From Mycolicibacterium chitae (GTDB lineage: Bacteria; Actinomycetota; Actinomycetes; Mycobacteriales; Mycobacteriaceae), in assembly GCF_900637205.1 (NCBI RefSeq), contig NZ_LR134355.1, positions 1,736,001-1,800,000 on the forward strand: a stretch of 64,000 nt of DNA, given 5' to 3'. Position numbers and translations under genes: made by a program. The notes beneath the pieces were generated by a model. It saw only the letters and a program-made list of their open reading frames with translations, made no database searches and was not told where the DNA came from. This document shows, piece after piece, positions 18,641-26,180 of the stretch (within the stretch, counting starts at the first letter, position 1; each line of letters begins with the position of its first letter).

Positions 18641-19345
18641 ATGCCGAGGCGTTTGCCGCATGATTTCGATCACGAGCATCCCGATGTGACCGGGGGCTGG
18701 CTGCGAGCCGCGACGTTCGGGGCGATGGACGGACTGGTCAGCAACACCGCGCTGATCGCGGGCGTGGCCGCCGGCGCCGATTCCAGCGCGGTGGTCCTCG
18801 CCGGGGTGGCGGGTCTGCTGGCCGGGGCGTTCTCCATGGCGCTGGGCGAATTCACCTCGGTGACCACCGCCAACGAGCAGATCGACGCGGAGGTGCGCGT
18901 CGAGAAGCGGGCGTTCAAGCTGTTCCCGGAGGCCGAGCAGCGCGAGATGACGGTGGCCTTCCAGGAGATGGGGCTCTCGGCGGACACCGCGCAGCGCGCC
19001 GCCGCCGAACTGCATCGCGACAAGCGTCAGGCGCTGCGCGTGCACCTGGTCACCGAACTCGGCGTCGACCCCACCGAGAAACCCTCGCCGCGGCTGGCCG
19101 CGGTGTCGTCGTTCCTGATGTTCTGCATCGGCGCGATCATCCCGCTGATCCCGTACCTGCTCGGCTACGCATCGCTGACCGCCGGACTGATCTGCGGCGG
19201 CGTCGGACTGATCATCGCCGGGGCGACGGCCGCGCACTTCACCAAGCAGCCGCTGTGGTTCGGCGGGGCGCGCCAGTTGGTGTTCGGGGCGATAGCCATC
19301 GGCGCGACCTACGTCGTCGGGCTGCTCGTGGGTCAGGTCGTCTGA
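18641..19345 (+). CDS. VIT1/CCC1-family metal transporter
   Basis: A 234-residue membrane protein of the VIT1/CCC1 family, which in yeast and plants moves Fe2+/Mn2+ out of the cytosol. It starts with the family segment GGWLRAATFGAMDGLVSNTALIAG, has a second helix with GLLAGAFSMALGEFTSV, a hydrophilic metal-binding loop rich in Glu (EQIDAEVRVEKRAFKLFPEAEQREM), and three further C-terminal helices. The ATG at 18641 gives the usual family N-terminus. It diverges from the acyl-CoA oxidase-like gene and abuts the next gene (stop and GTG adjacent at 19345/19346), so the two are probably cotranscribed. Confidence 0.9.
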   Translation: MPRRLPHDFDHEHPDVTGGWLRAATFGAMDGLVSNTALIAGVAAGADSSAVVLAGVAGLLAGAFSMALGEFTSVTTANEQIDAEVRVEKRAFKLFPEAEQREMTVAFQEMGLSADTAQRAAAELHRDKRQALRVHLVTELGVDPTEKPSPRLAAVSSFLMFCIGAIIPLIPYLLGYASLTAGLICGGVGLIIAGATAAHFTKQPLWFGGARQLVFGAIAIGATYVVGLLVGQVV

Positions 19346-20365
19346 GTGCTGCGCGTCGTGGCGCTGGTTGCCGCGGTGGCGCTGGCCTGCGCCCCGGCCG
19401 CCGGCGCGGAACTGCGCTACCTGGACCAGGTGACGATCCCGCACGGGGAGGTGTTCGACGGCACCGTCGTCGGCGGGCTCTCGGCGATCAGCTACCACCC
19501 CGGCGAGGACCGCTACTACGTCCTCAGCGACGACAAGGCCGAACACGGGCCGGTGCGGTTCTACACCGTGGCTCTACCCCTGGTGGACAACAAGTTCGGC
19601 GACGTGGGCTTCACCGGCATGCACCCGCTGGCCGGGGCCGGTGCCGCCGACGCCGAGGGACTGGCGGTCGACGCGGCGCGGGGCCGGTTGTACTGGTCGA
19701 CCGAGGGTGGGCGGCCCAGCGGCGACGGTGCGCCCGTGCTGCAGCCGTGGCTCCGCATCGCCGGGCTCGACGGCAGCGCGGCCGGCGAGTTCGCGCTGCC
19801 GCCCAATTTCGTGGTGTCGCCGGACGCCGACCGGGGGATCCGGGCGAACAACGGGCTCGAGGGGTTGGCGCTGAGCCCCAGCGGCGAGTCGCTGTTCGCT
19901 GGCCTGGAGGAACCGCTCTACCAGGACCCGTCCGCGCTGACCCGCATCACCGTGTTCGACGTCGAGGCCCGAAAACCCGTCGCGCAGTACGCCTATCGGC
20001 TGGAGCCCGCGCCGGCCGGGCGGTCCAACGGGCTCTCGGGCCTGGTGGCGCTGTCGCAGACCTCGCTGCTGACCATCGAGCGCGCCGGTGGGCCGGGACC
20101 GACGATCCGGCTGTTCCGAGCCGAGATCGGCGCGGCGACCGACACCCTGGACGCCGAGGTGCTGCCCGCGGACGTCGTGCCGATGACCAAGACCCTGGTG
20201 GCCGACCTGAGCGCGGCCGGCGGGCCGGTGCCGCTGGACAACATCGAGGGCATCACGCTGGGCCCGGACAATTCGGTGGTCCTGGTCAGCGACGACAACT
20301 TCAATCCCGCCCAGGTGACGCAATTCCTGCTGTTGTCCGGTCTGCGCCGAGAAGAAGCCAAGTGA
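19346..20365 (+). CDS. Exported esterase-like-activity-of-phytase family protein
   Basis: A 339-residue exported protein of the phytase esterase-like family (a beta-propeller fold). The signal peptide is MLRVVALVAAVALACAPAAGA; propeller segments include GLSAISYHPGEDRYYVLSDD, AADAEGLAVDAARGRLYWSTEG, NNGLEGLALSPSGESLFAGLEE and LDNIEGITLGPDNSVVLVSDDN. The GTG start directly follows the upstream stop. The final codons (LRREEAK and stop) are encoded by a 62-bp hairpin repeat (20346-20407) found again at 54291. The family has reported phosphatase/esterase-type activity, but the substrate here is unknown. Confidence 0.87.
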   Translation: MLRVVALVAAVALACAPAAGAELRYLDQVTIPHGEVFDGTVVGGLSAISYHPGEDRYYVLSDDKAEHGPVRFYTVALPLVDNKFGDVGFTGMHPLAGAGAADAEGLAVDAARGRLYWSTEGGRPSGDGAPVLQPWLRIAGLDGSAAGEFALPPNFVVSPDADRGIRANNGLEGLALSPSGESLFAGLEEPLYQDPSALTRITVFDVEARKPVAQYAYRLEPAPAGRSNGLSGLVALSQTSLLTIERAGGPGPTIRLFRAEIGAATDTLDAEVLPADVVPMTKTLVADLSAAGGPVPLDNIEGITLGPDNSVVLVSDDNFNPAQVTQFLLLSGLRREEAK

Positions 20366-20407
20366 CACCCCGTCCTGGGGAAACGTGTACGGCAGCTACT
20401 TCTCGGC
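20346..20407. repeat. 62-bp dispersed hairpin repeat, copy A
   Basis: This 62-bp element begins GCCGAGAAGAAGC and ends GCTACTTCTCGGC, which are inverted copies of each other, with the core AGTGACACCCCGTCC and GTACGGC between. It matches 54291-54352 at 58 of 62 positions. It lies across the ends of two convergent genes and contains both stop codons (TGA at 20363, TAG on the other strand at 20398). The hairpin could act as a bidirectional terminator; whether it moves is inference. Confidence 0.88.
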
Positions 20408-20845
20408 AGCAGACCCGGCAGCCCCGGCCTCCAGCAGCCGGCGGAACACCCCGACGGCGGACTCCAGCACCTCCCGGTCGGCCTCGTCGAGGTCCGCGAG
20501 CAGGGGATCGACGACCGCGGCCCGGTCGGCGCGCACCTGCTGCAACGTGCGCACGCCCTTGTCGGTGATGCGGATCAACACCGCCCGGGCATCGGTGGGG
20601 TCCGGGGTGCGGGTGGCCAGCCCGGCCTGCTCGAGGCGGCGGACCTGGGTGGTCATCGTCGGCTGCGAGCAGTTGTCGCGGTGGGCGAGGTCCGAGATGC
20701 GCGCCTCGCCGGATTCCTCGATCATGGACAGCAGCCGGGCCTGGGCCCACGGCAGCGGCGGTCGGCTGCGCTGGGTGGCCATGCGGTTGAATCGGGCCAC
20801 GACGGCCAGCAGTTCCACCCCGAGCTCGCTGCTTGACGGCGACAT
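20396..20845 (-). CDS. MarR-family transcriptional regulator
   Basis: A 149-residue MarR-type winged-helix repressor (LPWAQARLLSMIEESGEARI; NCSQPTMTTQVRRLEQAGLATRTPDPTDARAVLIRITDKG). It diverges from an ECF transporter operon, in the arrangement of Rv2327 with Rv2326c/Rv2325c. A 21-bp dyad at 20855-20875 lies just upstream of its ATG, so autoregulation is likely. The C-terminal residues (AEK and stop) come from the 62-bp repeat that overlaps its 3' end. Its ligand is unknown; control of the ECF genes is inferred from position. Confidence 0.9.
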   Translation of the reverse strand: MSPSSSELGVELLAVVARFNRMATQRSRPPLPWAQARLLSMIEESGEARISDLAHRDNCSQPTMTTQVRRLEQAGLATRTPDPTDARAVLIRITDKGVRTLQQVRADRAAVVDPLLADLDEADREVLESAVGVFRRLLEAGAAGSAAEK

Positions 20846-20854
20846 CCCCCCACG

Positions 20855-20875
20855 TTAGATAGCTTTGCTATGTAA
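20855..20875. promoter_or_regulatory. MarR operator dyad
   Basis: TTAGATAGC (20855-20863), a TTT spacer and GCTATGTAA (20867-20875) form an inverted repeat with 9-bp arms and one mismatch. It lies 10 nt upstream of the marR ATG and about 50 nt from the ECF gene start, as expected for an autoregulatory MarR site. Confidence 0.75.
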
Positions 20876-20923
20876 ATCAACCCGACTCCGGGCGCGGCGC
20901 CGCGGCCCTGGCAGAATCGTGAA

Positions 20924-23008
20924 ATGACCGCAACCCGGCCCGCACCCCGTCCTGCGCGGGCCGGCTCGTTGCGTCCGGCCGAGATGGCCCAGGCCGCCGT
21001 CATGGCCGCGCTGTGCGCGGCGTGCGCGGTGATCGCCGTCGTCGTGCCCTTTGCGCAGGGCATTTCCCTGCTCGGCATGGTGCCCATGGGGTTGCTGGCC
21101 TACCGGTATCGGCTGCGGGCGCTGATCTCCGCGGCCTTCGCCGGCGGTGCGATCGCCTTCCTGGTGGCCGGCCTCGGCGGGTTCATGACCGTGATGATCT
21201 GCGCCTACATCGGCGGGCTGACCGGCATCGTCAAACGCAAGGGCCGCGGTGCGTTCACGGTGCTGGGCGCCAGCATCGTCGCCGGCGTGGCGTTCGGCCT
21301 CTTCGTGACGACCGCCCTGCTGGGGCTGTCCCGGCTGCGGCTGCTCATCTTCGACACCATCACCGCCAACGCCACCGGCCTGGCCCGCTTCAACGAGGCC
21401 GCGGCCCGCTTCCTGGACTGGATCGGCGTGGCGCCGTTCACCTGGCTGGCCGACGGGCTGGCCGCCACCGCGGACCCGATCCGCGACATCGTGGCCTGGG
21501 GGCTGCGGTACTGGCCGCTGCTGGTGATCGGCTACGCGGTGTTCTCCATCATGGTGGTCTCCATGATCGGGTGGTGGGTGCTGTCCCGGGTGCTCGAACA
21601 GCTCCGCGGCATCCCCGACGTCCACAAACTCGAGACCCCCGAGCCCGGCACCCCGGGCCCGCTGCCCGTGCAGCTGCGCGACGTCCGGTTCCGCTATCCC
21701 GGCGCCGAACACGACGCGCTGGCGCCCATCGACCTGGACATCAACGTCGGCGAACACATCGCCGTCACCGGCGCCAACGGTTCCGGCAAGACCACGCTGA
21801 TGCTGCTGCTCGCCGGCCGTGAACCCACCTCCGGCACCGTGGCGCGCCCGGGTGCGGTCGCACTCGGCGAGGCCGACGGGACCTCGGTGGTGCTGCAGCA
21901 TCCGGAGAGCCAGGTGCTGGGGACCCGGGTCGCCGACGATGTGGTGTGGGGCCTGCCCCCGGGCCGCGACGTCGATGTCGACGCCCTGCTCGACGAGGTC
22001 GGCCTGGCCGGCATGGGGGAGCGCGACACCGGCGGGCTGTCCGGCGGCGAGCTGCAGCGCCTGGCCGTCGCCGGCGCGCTGGCCCGCAACCCGTCGCTGC
22101 TGATCGCCGACGAGGTGACCTCGATGGTCGATCAGGCCGGCCGCGATGCCCTGCTCGAGGTGCTCTCCGGTCTGACCCGACGGCACTCGATGAGCGTCCT
22201 GCAGATCACCCACTACGCCGGCGAGGCCGAATCGGCGGACCGCATCGTGAGCCTGTCGGAATCGCGCGACAACACCGAGATGGTCGGCACCGCCGTCGTT
22301 CCCAGCGCCACCGGCGCCGTCGACCACAACGGCGCCGCCCCGGTCATCGAATTCGACCGGGTCAGTCACGAATACGGGGCGGGCACCCCCTGGGCCAAGT
22401 CCGCGCTGCGCGACATCAGCTTCACCGTGCACGAGGGCGACGGCGTGCTCATCCACGGCGGCAACGGCTCCGGTAAGTCGACGCTGGCCTGGATCATGGC
22501 CGGCCTGATCACCCCGACCGCCGGCACGGCGATGGTGGACGGCAAGCCCGCCGGCGACCAGTCCGGCGCGGTGGCGGTGGCCTTCCAGGCCGCCCGCCTG
22601 CAGCTGCTGCGGCCGCGGGTGGACCTCGAGGTGGCCTCGGCGGCCGGCTTCTCACCCGGCGACCACGATCGCGTCGTGGCCGCGCTGGCGCGGGTGGGCC
22701 TCGACGCCTCCCTGGCGCGCCGGCGCATCGACCAGCTCTCCGGCGGGCAGATGCGCCGGGTGGTGCTCGCGGGCCTGCTCGCGCGGTCCCCGCGGGTGCT
22801 GATCCTCGACGAGCCGCTGGCCGGGGTCGACGCCGCCAACCAGCGCAATCTGCTCGTGCTGCTCGAGGAGCTGCGCCGCGAGACCGGCCTGACGGTGGTG
22901 GTGATCTCGCACGACTTCGTCGGCCTCGAGGGGCTGTGCCCGCGCACCCTGCACCTGCGGGCCGGCGTGCTCGAGTCCGCGTCCGAATCGGCGAAGGAGC
23001 TGTCGTGA
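20924..23008 (+). CDS. ECF transporter: fused S-component and two ATPases
   Basis: A 694-residue fusion (Rv2326c-like). Residues 1-240 form a membrane S-component-like/DUF2232 domain ([42 protein letters not shown]). Two ABC ATPases follow: the first has Walker [10 protein letters not shown] (about 283-291) and signature LSGGELQ; the second has GGNGSGKST (about 512-520), LSGGQMRR and Walker [11 protein letters not shown]. With EcfT encoded next (GTGA overlap), it forms an energy-coupling-factor importer for a vitamin or similar micronutrient; the substrate cannot be read. A CAGAAT hexamer lies 6 nt before the ATG, suggesting leaderless expression. MarR diverges from it. Confidence 0.92.
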   Translation: MTATRPAPRPARAGSLRPAEMAQAAVMAALCAACAVIAVVVPFAQGISLLGMVPMGLLAYRYRLRALISAAFAGGAIAFLVAGLGGFMTVMICAYIGGLTGIVKRKGRGAFTVLGASIVAGVAFGLFVTTALLGLSRLRLLIFDTITANATGLARFNEAAARFLDWIGVAPFTWLADGLAATADPIRDIVAWGLRYWPLLVIGYAVFSIMVVSMIGWWVLSRVLEQLRGIPDVHKLETPEPGTPGPLPVQLRDVRFRYPGAEHDALAPIDLDINVGEHIAVTGANGSGKTTLMLLLAGREPTSGTVARPGAVALGEADGTSVVLQHPESQVLGTRVADDVVWGLPPGRDVDVDALLDEVGLAGMGERDTGGLSGGELQRLAVAGALARNPSLLIADEVTSMVDQAGRDALLEVLSGLTRRHSMSVLQITHYAGEAESADRIVSLSESRDNTEMVGTAVVPSATGAVDHNGAAPVIEFDRVSHEYGAGTPWAKSALRDISFTVHEGDGVLIHGGNGSGKSTLAWIMAGLITPTAGTAMVDGKPAGDQSGAVAVAFQAARLQLLRPRVDLEVASAAGFSPGDHDRVVAALARVGLDASLARRRIDQLSGGQMRRVVLAGLLARSPRVLILDEPLAGVDAANQRNLLVLLEELRRETGLTVVVISHDFVGLEGLCPRTLHLRAGVLESASESAKELS

Positions 23009-23841
23009 CGGCACCGACGAAACGCCAGCGCCGGCCGGTCGTGCTGCTGCGCCCGGTGCCCGGCACCTCGCCGATCCACGAGCTGTGGGCCGGCACCAAA
23101 CTGATCGTGGTCTTCACCCTGTCGGTGCTGCTGACGTTCTTCCCCGGCTGGGTGCCGATCCTCGGGGTCGGGGTGCTGGTGCTGGTGACGGCGAAGCTGG
23201 CGGGCATCACCCGCGGCGTGCTGCCGACGATCCCGTGGTGGCTGTGGCTGCTGCTGGCATTCGGGGCGCTGACCGCCGCGCTCGGTGCCGGCAGCCCCGA
23301 AATCACCGTCGGCTCCGTCGAACTGGGGCTGGGCGGGCTGTTGAACTTCACCCGCATCACTTTGCTGGCGGTGGTGCTGCTGGGCCTGTGCATGCTGGTG
23401 TCCTGGACGACGAACGTCTCCGAGATCGCCCCCGCCATCGCCACTTTGGGCCGGCCGTTCAAGGTCTTGCGCATCCCCGTCGACGACTGGGCGGTGGCCA
23501 CCGCGCTCGCGCTGCGCTCCTTCCCGATGCTGCTCGACGAGTTCCGGGTGCTCTACGCCGCCCGCAAGCTGCGGCCGCGACCGCACTTCCCGCGGCGAAT
23601 GCGGCTGCGCCGGCTCGGATTCGAACTCGTCGATCTGCTGGCCGCGGCCATCACGGCCGCGCTGCGCCGCGGCGACGAGATGGGCGACGCCATCACCGCC
23701 CGCGGCGGCACCGGACAGTTCTCGGCGACCAAGACCGGGCTGCGTCGCCGCGACGTGGTCGCCCTGGCGATCGTGTTCACCCTGTGCGCCGCGGCGCTGG
23801 GCTCCGAACTGTTCCTGCTGGGCACCAGCCCCGCGCCCTGA
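23005..23841 (+). CDS. ECF transporter transmembrane protein EcfT (CbiQ-like)
   Basis: A 278-residue EcfT/CbiQ-type membrane subunit that couples ATPase movement to the substrate-binding S-component. About five helices are evident ([79 protein letters not shown]). The coupling helices carry family motifs [23 protein letters not shown] and AITARGGTG (an A-R-G form). Start is the GTG overlapping the upstream TGA. It corresponds to Rv2325c. Together with the upstream fusion it makes a complete two-gene ECF system. Confidence 0.92.
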   Translation: MTAPTKRQRRPVVLLRPVPGTSPIHELWAGTKLIVVFTLSVLLTFFPGWVPILGVGVLVLVTAKLAGITRGVLPTIPWWLWLLLAFGALTAALGAGSPEITVGSVELGLGGLLNFTRITLLAVVLLGLCMLVSWTTNVSEIAPAIATLGRPFKVLRIPVDDWAVATALALRSFPMLLDEFRVLYAARKLRPRPHFPRRMRLRRLGFELVDLLAAAITAALRRGDEMGDAITARGGTGQFSATKTGLRRRDVVALAIVFTLCAAALGSELFLLGTSPAP

Positions 23842-23844
23842 CCG

Positions 23845-23870
23845 CCCAGATGAGAGCCCTCTCATCTGGG
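23845..23870. terminator. Perfect 12-bp-arm inverted repeat after ecfT
   Basis: CCCAGATGAGAG (23845-23856) and CTCTCATCTGGG (23859-23870) are exact inverse complements two bases apart, starting 4 nt after the ecfT stop. It could form a strong terminator hairpin without a T-run. The following bases repeat TCTCAT at an 11-bp period, so it may instead be an operator for the next gene. Confidence 0.55.
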
Positions 23871-23910
23871 TCTCATGTCTCGCTCTGGGGCGCCGGGCAT
23901 GGTGGTCGAT

Positions 23911-25158
23911 ATGTCTGTCCCCGCCCTGAATCTGCTGTTGGGGCCGGACGCCGCCGACATCCTGGCGGCCGCCGCCGGTGAGTACGAGGCGGACCTCACG
24001 GCGCTGCGGGTCGCCGACGCGCATGTCGCGCCGACCGGCGGTGTCCGGGTGCGGTATGTCGCCGACGTGCGACGGGCCGACGGCAGCGTTCGCGGCGAGG
24101 TGTTCGTCGCCGCGACCGGTGATCGCATCCCGGCCGGTGCCGCGGTGCTGGCCGGCGAGTTCGCGGGCACACCGGTCGAGGTGGGAGTGTGGCGCTGGCC
24201 ACAGGACCCCGCGCTGCCCGGCATGGCGGTGGCCGCCCACCCCGCCCGCCTGGCCGAATTGCTGGCGTCCGCGGGCCTGACGGTGCCGCCGGCGCCGCGC
24301 ATCTCGGTGCGCGCCTACCGGCCCGGGCAGCGCGCCGTGTTGGAGATCGGCTCCGAGGCCGGCGGCCCGCGCTGGTTCGTGAAGGTGGTGCGCCCCGCGC
24401 TGGTCCCCGAACTACAGCTGCGGCACCGGCTGCTCGGGGCCGCGCTGCCGGTGCCGCCGGTCGTGGCCGCCGACGAGCGGGGACTCATCGTGCTGCCCGA
24501 GGCGCCGGGCACCGTGCTGCGCCAACTGCTGGCCACCGACGCGGCGATCCCGTCACCGCAGGAGCTGCAGGACGTCCTGGACGCGCTGCCGGCCACACTG
24601 CTCGAATTACCCACGGGCCGCGGCCATCTGCGGCGCATCGAGGATTCGGCGCGGGTACTGGCGCTGACCACCGCGGCCAACCCGGCGGTGCCCGAGCGGC
24701 TCCGCGAGTCGGTGGCCGACCAACTACGTTCGGCGGCAAGCGAACCCGCCGGCCCCCTGGTGCCGGTCCACGGTGACTTCTACGAGGCGCAGCTGTTGAT
24801 CGAGCACGGCCGCATCAGCGGCGTCATCGACGTCGACTCCGCCGGCCCCGGCGAGCGGGTCGACGAGTGGGCCAACCTGCTCGGACACCTCTCGGTGTTC
24901 GGGCTGCGCACGCCGCGCGCGGCGGCCTACGGCGCCGAGATCCTCGCCCACGCCCGGCGCCGCACCGACGCCGCGGATCTCGCGGTGCGCACCGCCGCGG
25001 TGGTGTTCGGCCTGGCCACCGGCCCGTTCCGGACCCAGCGCGACGGCTGGGCGCAGCGCACCCGGGAGCGCCTCGAGCTGGCGCAGCGCTGGTTGTCGAG
25101 CATGAGAACTCACTCATCTTCGGCTCCCGCGCCCCTCATCTTCGCGACCGATAGTTGA
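23911..25158 (+). CDS. Maltokinase/APH-like phosphotransferase
   Basis: A 415-residue protein of the aminoglycoside-phosphotransferase/maltokinase fold. The N-terminal half (LNLLLGPDAADILAAAAGEY; VEVGVWRWPQDPALPG) resembles a maltokinase-type cap. A kinase N-lobe follows (RPGQRAVLEIGSEAGGPRWFVKVV), then the catalytic loop VPVHGDFYEAQLL and the metal motif GVIDVDSAGPGERVDEWANL. The catalytic-loop Asn of typical APH enzymes is Gln here (HGDxxxxQ), as in maltokinases. The ATG at 23911 gives MSVPALNLLLG; starts at 23899 or 23875 are possible. Substrate is unknown: sugar, amino sugar or small alcohol. Confidence 0.72.
   Translation: MSVPALNLLLGPDAADILAAAAGEYEADLTALRVADAHVAPTGGVRVRYVADVRRADGSVRGEVFVAATGDRIPAGAAVLAGEFAGTPVEVGVWRWPQDPALPGMAVAAHPARLAELLASAGLTVPPAPRISVRAYRPGQRAVLEIGSEAGGPRWFVKVVRPALVPELQLRHRLLGAALPVPPVVAADERGLIVLPEAPGTVLRQLLATDAAIPSPQELQDVLDALPATLLELPTGRGHLRRIEDSARVLALTTAANPAVPERLRESVADQLRSAASEPAGPLVPVHGDFYEAQLLIEHGRISGVIDVDSAGPGERVDEWANLLGHLSVFGLRTPRAAAYGAEILAHARRRTDAADLAVRTAAVVFGLATGPFRTQRDGWAQRTRERLELAQRWLSSMRTHSSSAPAPLIFATDS
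25113..25144. promoter_or_regulatory. Direct repeat CTCATCTTCG upstream of a small exported protein gene
   Basis: CTCATCTTCG occurs at 25113-25122 and 25135-25144, start-to-start 22 bp (two helical turns), within the last codons of the kinase gene and about 55 bp before the next ATG. Similar TCTCAT repeats follow ecfT at 23861-23876. The spacing suits a tandem-binding response regulator, but this is inference. Confidence 0.4.
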
Positions 25159-25196
25159 ACTGTAAGAAAGAAACCCCTGCCGAACAGGAGAGCACT

Positions 25197-25454
25197 ATGC
25201 AACGCCCAGCCCACTGGAAAGTCGTCACGGTCGGTGTGGCCCTGACCGGTCTCGGCATCGTCGGCGCCGGTGCCGCCGGAGCGGCGGTCGCCCCGGCCCC
25301 GACTGCCGGCATCGCGAGCATCGAGGCCCCGCTCAGCGTCGACGCCCCGCAGGTCGGGTTCGCCGCCATGAACGACGACTGGACCGATACCTACTGGGAC
25401 GACGTGAGCTACCAGGGCCACGAGGACTGGACCGACACCTACTGGGACGACTGA
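25197..25454 (+). CDS. Small exported protein with a duplicated DWTDTYWDD motif
   Basis: An 85-residue exported protein. The ATG at 25197 has AGGAG (25186-25190) 6 nt upstream. A signal peptide (WKVVTVGVALTGLGIVGAGA, ending AGAAV) is followed by a Pro/Ala stretch and then two copies of DWTDTYWDD at the very C-terminus, separated by VSYQGHE. The mature tail is strongly acidic and aromatic. A strong intrinsic terminator follows directly, so this is a monocistronic, probably well-expressed gene. I know no domain with this motif. Acidic Trp/Tyr repeats suggest metal, peptide or polymer binding at the cell surface, which is speculation. Confidence 0.75.
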   Translation: MQRPAHWKVVTVGVALTGLGIVGAGAAGAAVAPAPTAGIASIEAPLSVDAPQVGFAAMNDDWTDTYWDDVSYQGHEDWTDTYWDD

Positions 25455-25471
25455 CCGCACTCCGGTCCGAG

Positions 25472-25506
25472 GGACGCGTATCCGCATGCGGGTACGCGTC
25501 CTTTTT
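25472..25506 (+). terminator. Intrinsic terminator of the DWTDTYWDD gene
   Basis: GGACGCGTA (25472-25480) pairs with TACGCGTCC (25493-25501); the inner CCGC/GCGG extends the stem, and TTTTT follows at once (25502-25506). This is a textbook rho-independent terminator, uncommon in mycobacteria, and lies 18 nt after the stop. Confidence 0.88.
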
Positions 25507-25554
25507 CGTTTGCCCCACTCAGCATTTGGGTGCCGCGTCGGTCCGCACCTGAAG

Positions 25555-26127
25555 TCAGCGCGCGATGAGCTTCGCTATGCCGTAGTCGAATCGCTCGTCG
25601 AAAGACCCGTCTTGAACGAAGGGCCAGGTGCGGTGTAGGGCCCCGAGATGCTCGGATTCGGATTCGGCAACCGGTGCTCGGGGTAGAGCCTGCTCTTCCT
25701 GACACAGCCCTAGCGTCAGGTAGGCGACACACCAACACGTCCAGGCGGCTTCTTGCTCGGTGAAACCGCCGTCGAGGAAGGCGGCGGTGAGGGCATCGGC
25801 GACGGCCAGCGTCGCGGGTTCCGCTGCGTAGGTGCCCACGACCACGCTGGCGCCATCGCGATATGCCAGCAGTGCGCGCCGGTAACGGCGGGCAAGCTCC
25901 GCAGCGCGCTTTTGCCAGTGCTTCGGGAGCCCCTCCAGCGAGACACCGGCAACGATGGCGTCGGCCATCAGCTCATCAAGCCGCTTCTTGCTTTTGACGT
26001 GCCAGACAACGGTGTTCATGCGCACGCCCATCTGGCGTGCGACCGCTCTCAGGGAGACGCCGGCATAGCCCTGGTCGTTCAGGACCTGCAGGGCTGCCTG
26101 AATCACTTCCGCTTGACCCTTGGTCAC
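25555..26127 (-). CDS. TetR-family repressor, tetracycline-repressor-like C-terminus
   Basis: A 190-residue TetR repressor. The helix-turn-helix (AGVSLRAVARQMGVRMNTVVWHVKSKKRLDELM) is followed by a C-terminal domain of the TetR_C type (LLAYRDGASVVVGTYAAEPATLAVAD), close to classical tetracycline repressors. It starts at GTG 26127, inside the first of two 15-bp operators, and diverges from a flavin monooxygenase gene 54 nt away. The layout strongly resembles tetR with its target, so it probably represses itself and the monooxygenase until a drug-like or polyketide ligand binds. Base composition in this gene is somewhat lower in GC than its neighbours, which may indicate transfer. Confidence 0.9.
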   Translation of the reverse strand: MTKGQAEVIQAALQVLNDQGYAGVSLRAVARQMGVRMNTVVWHVKSKKRLDELMADAIVAGVSLEGLPKHWQKRAAELARRYRRALLAYRDGASVVVGTYAAEPATLAVADALTAAFLDGGFTEQEAAWTCWCVAYLTLGLCQEEQALPRAPVAESESEHLGALHRTWPFVQDGSFDERFDYGIAKLIAR

Positions 26128-26134
26128 TGACCCA
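26120..26134. promoter_or_regulatory. TetR operator O1
   Basis: TTGGTCA-C-TGACCCA, a 15-bp imperfect palindrome overlapping the tetR start codon. It shares its left arm and spacing with O2 at 26155-26169; the centres are 35 bp apart. Confidence 0.75.
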
Positions 26135-26154
26135 GTGTAATGGGTTCAAAGTTC

Positions 26155-26169
26155 TTGGTCAGTGATCAA
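26155..26169. promoter_or_regulatory. TetR operator O2
   Basis: TTGGTCA-G-TGATCAA, a 15-bp palindrome with one mismatched pair, ending 11 nt before the monooxygenase ATG. With O1 it forms a paired-operator divergent promoter region like that of tetA/tetR. Confidence 0.75.
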
Positions 26170-26180
26170 TGGAGTCGACG

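Noticed and set aside
26169-26180. ATG at 26169 as monooxygenase start
   Set aside because: It lies in operator O2 and lacks spacing to a ribosome binding site; ATG 26181 has GGAG 6 nt upstream.
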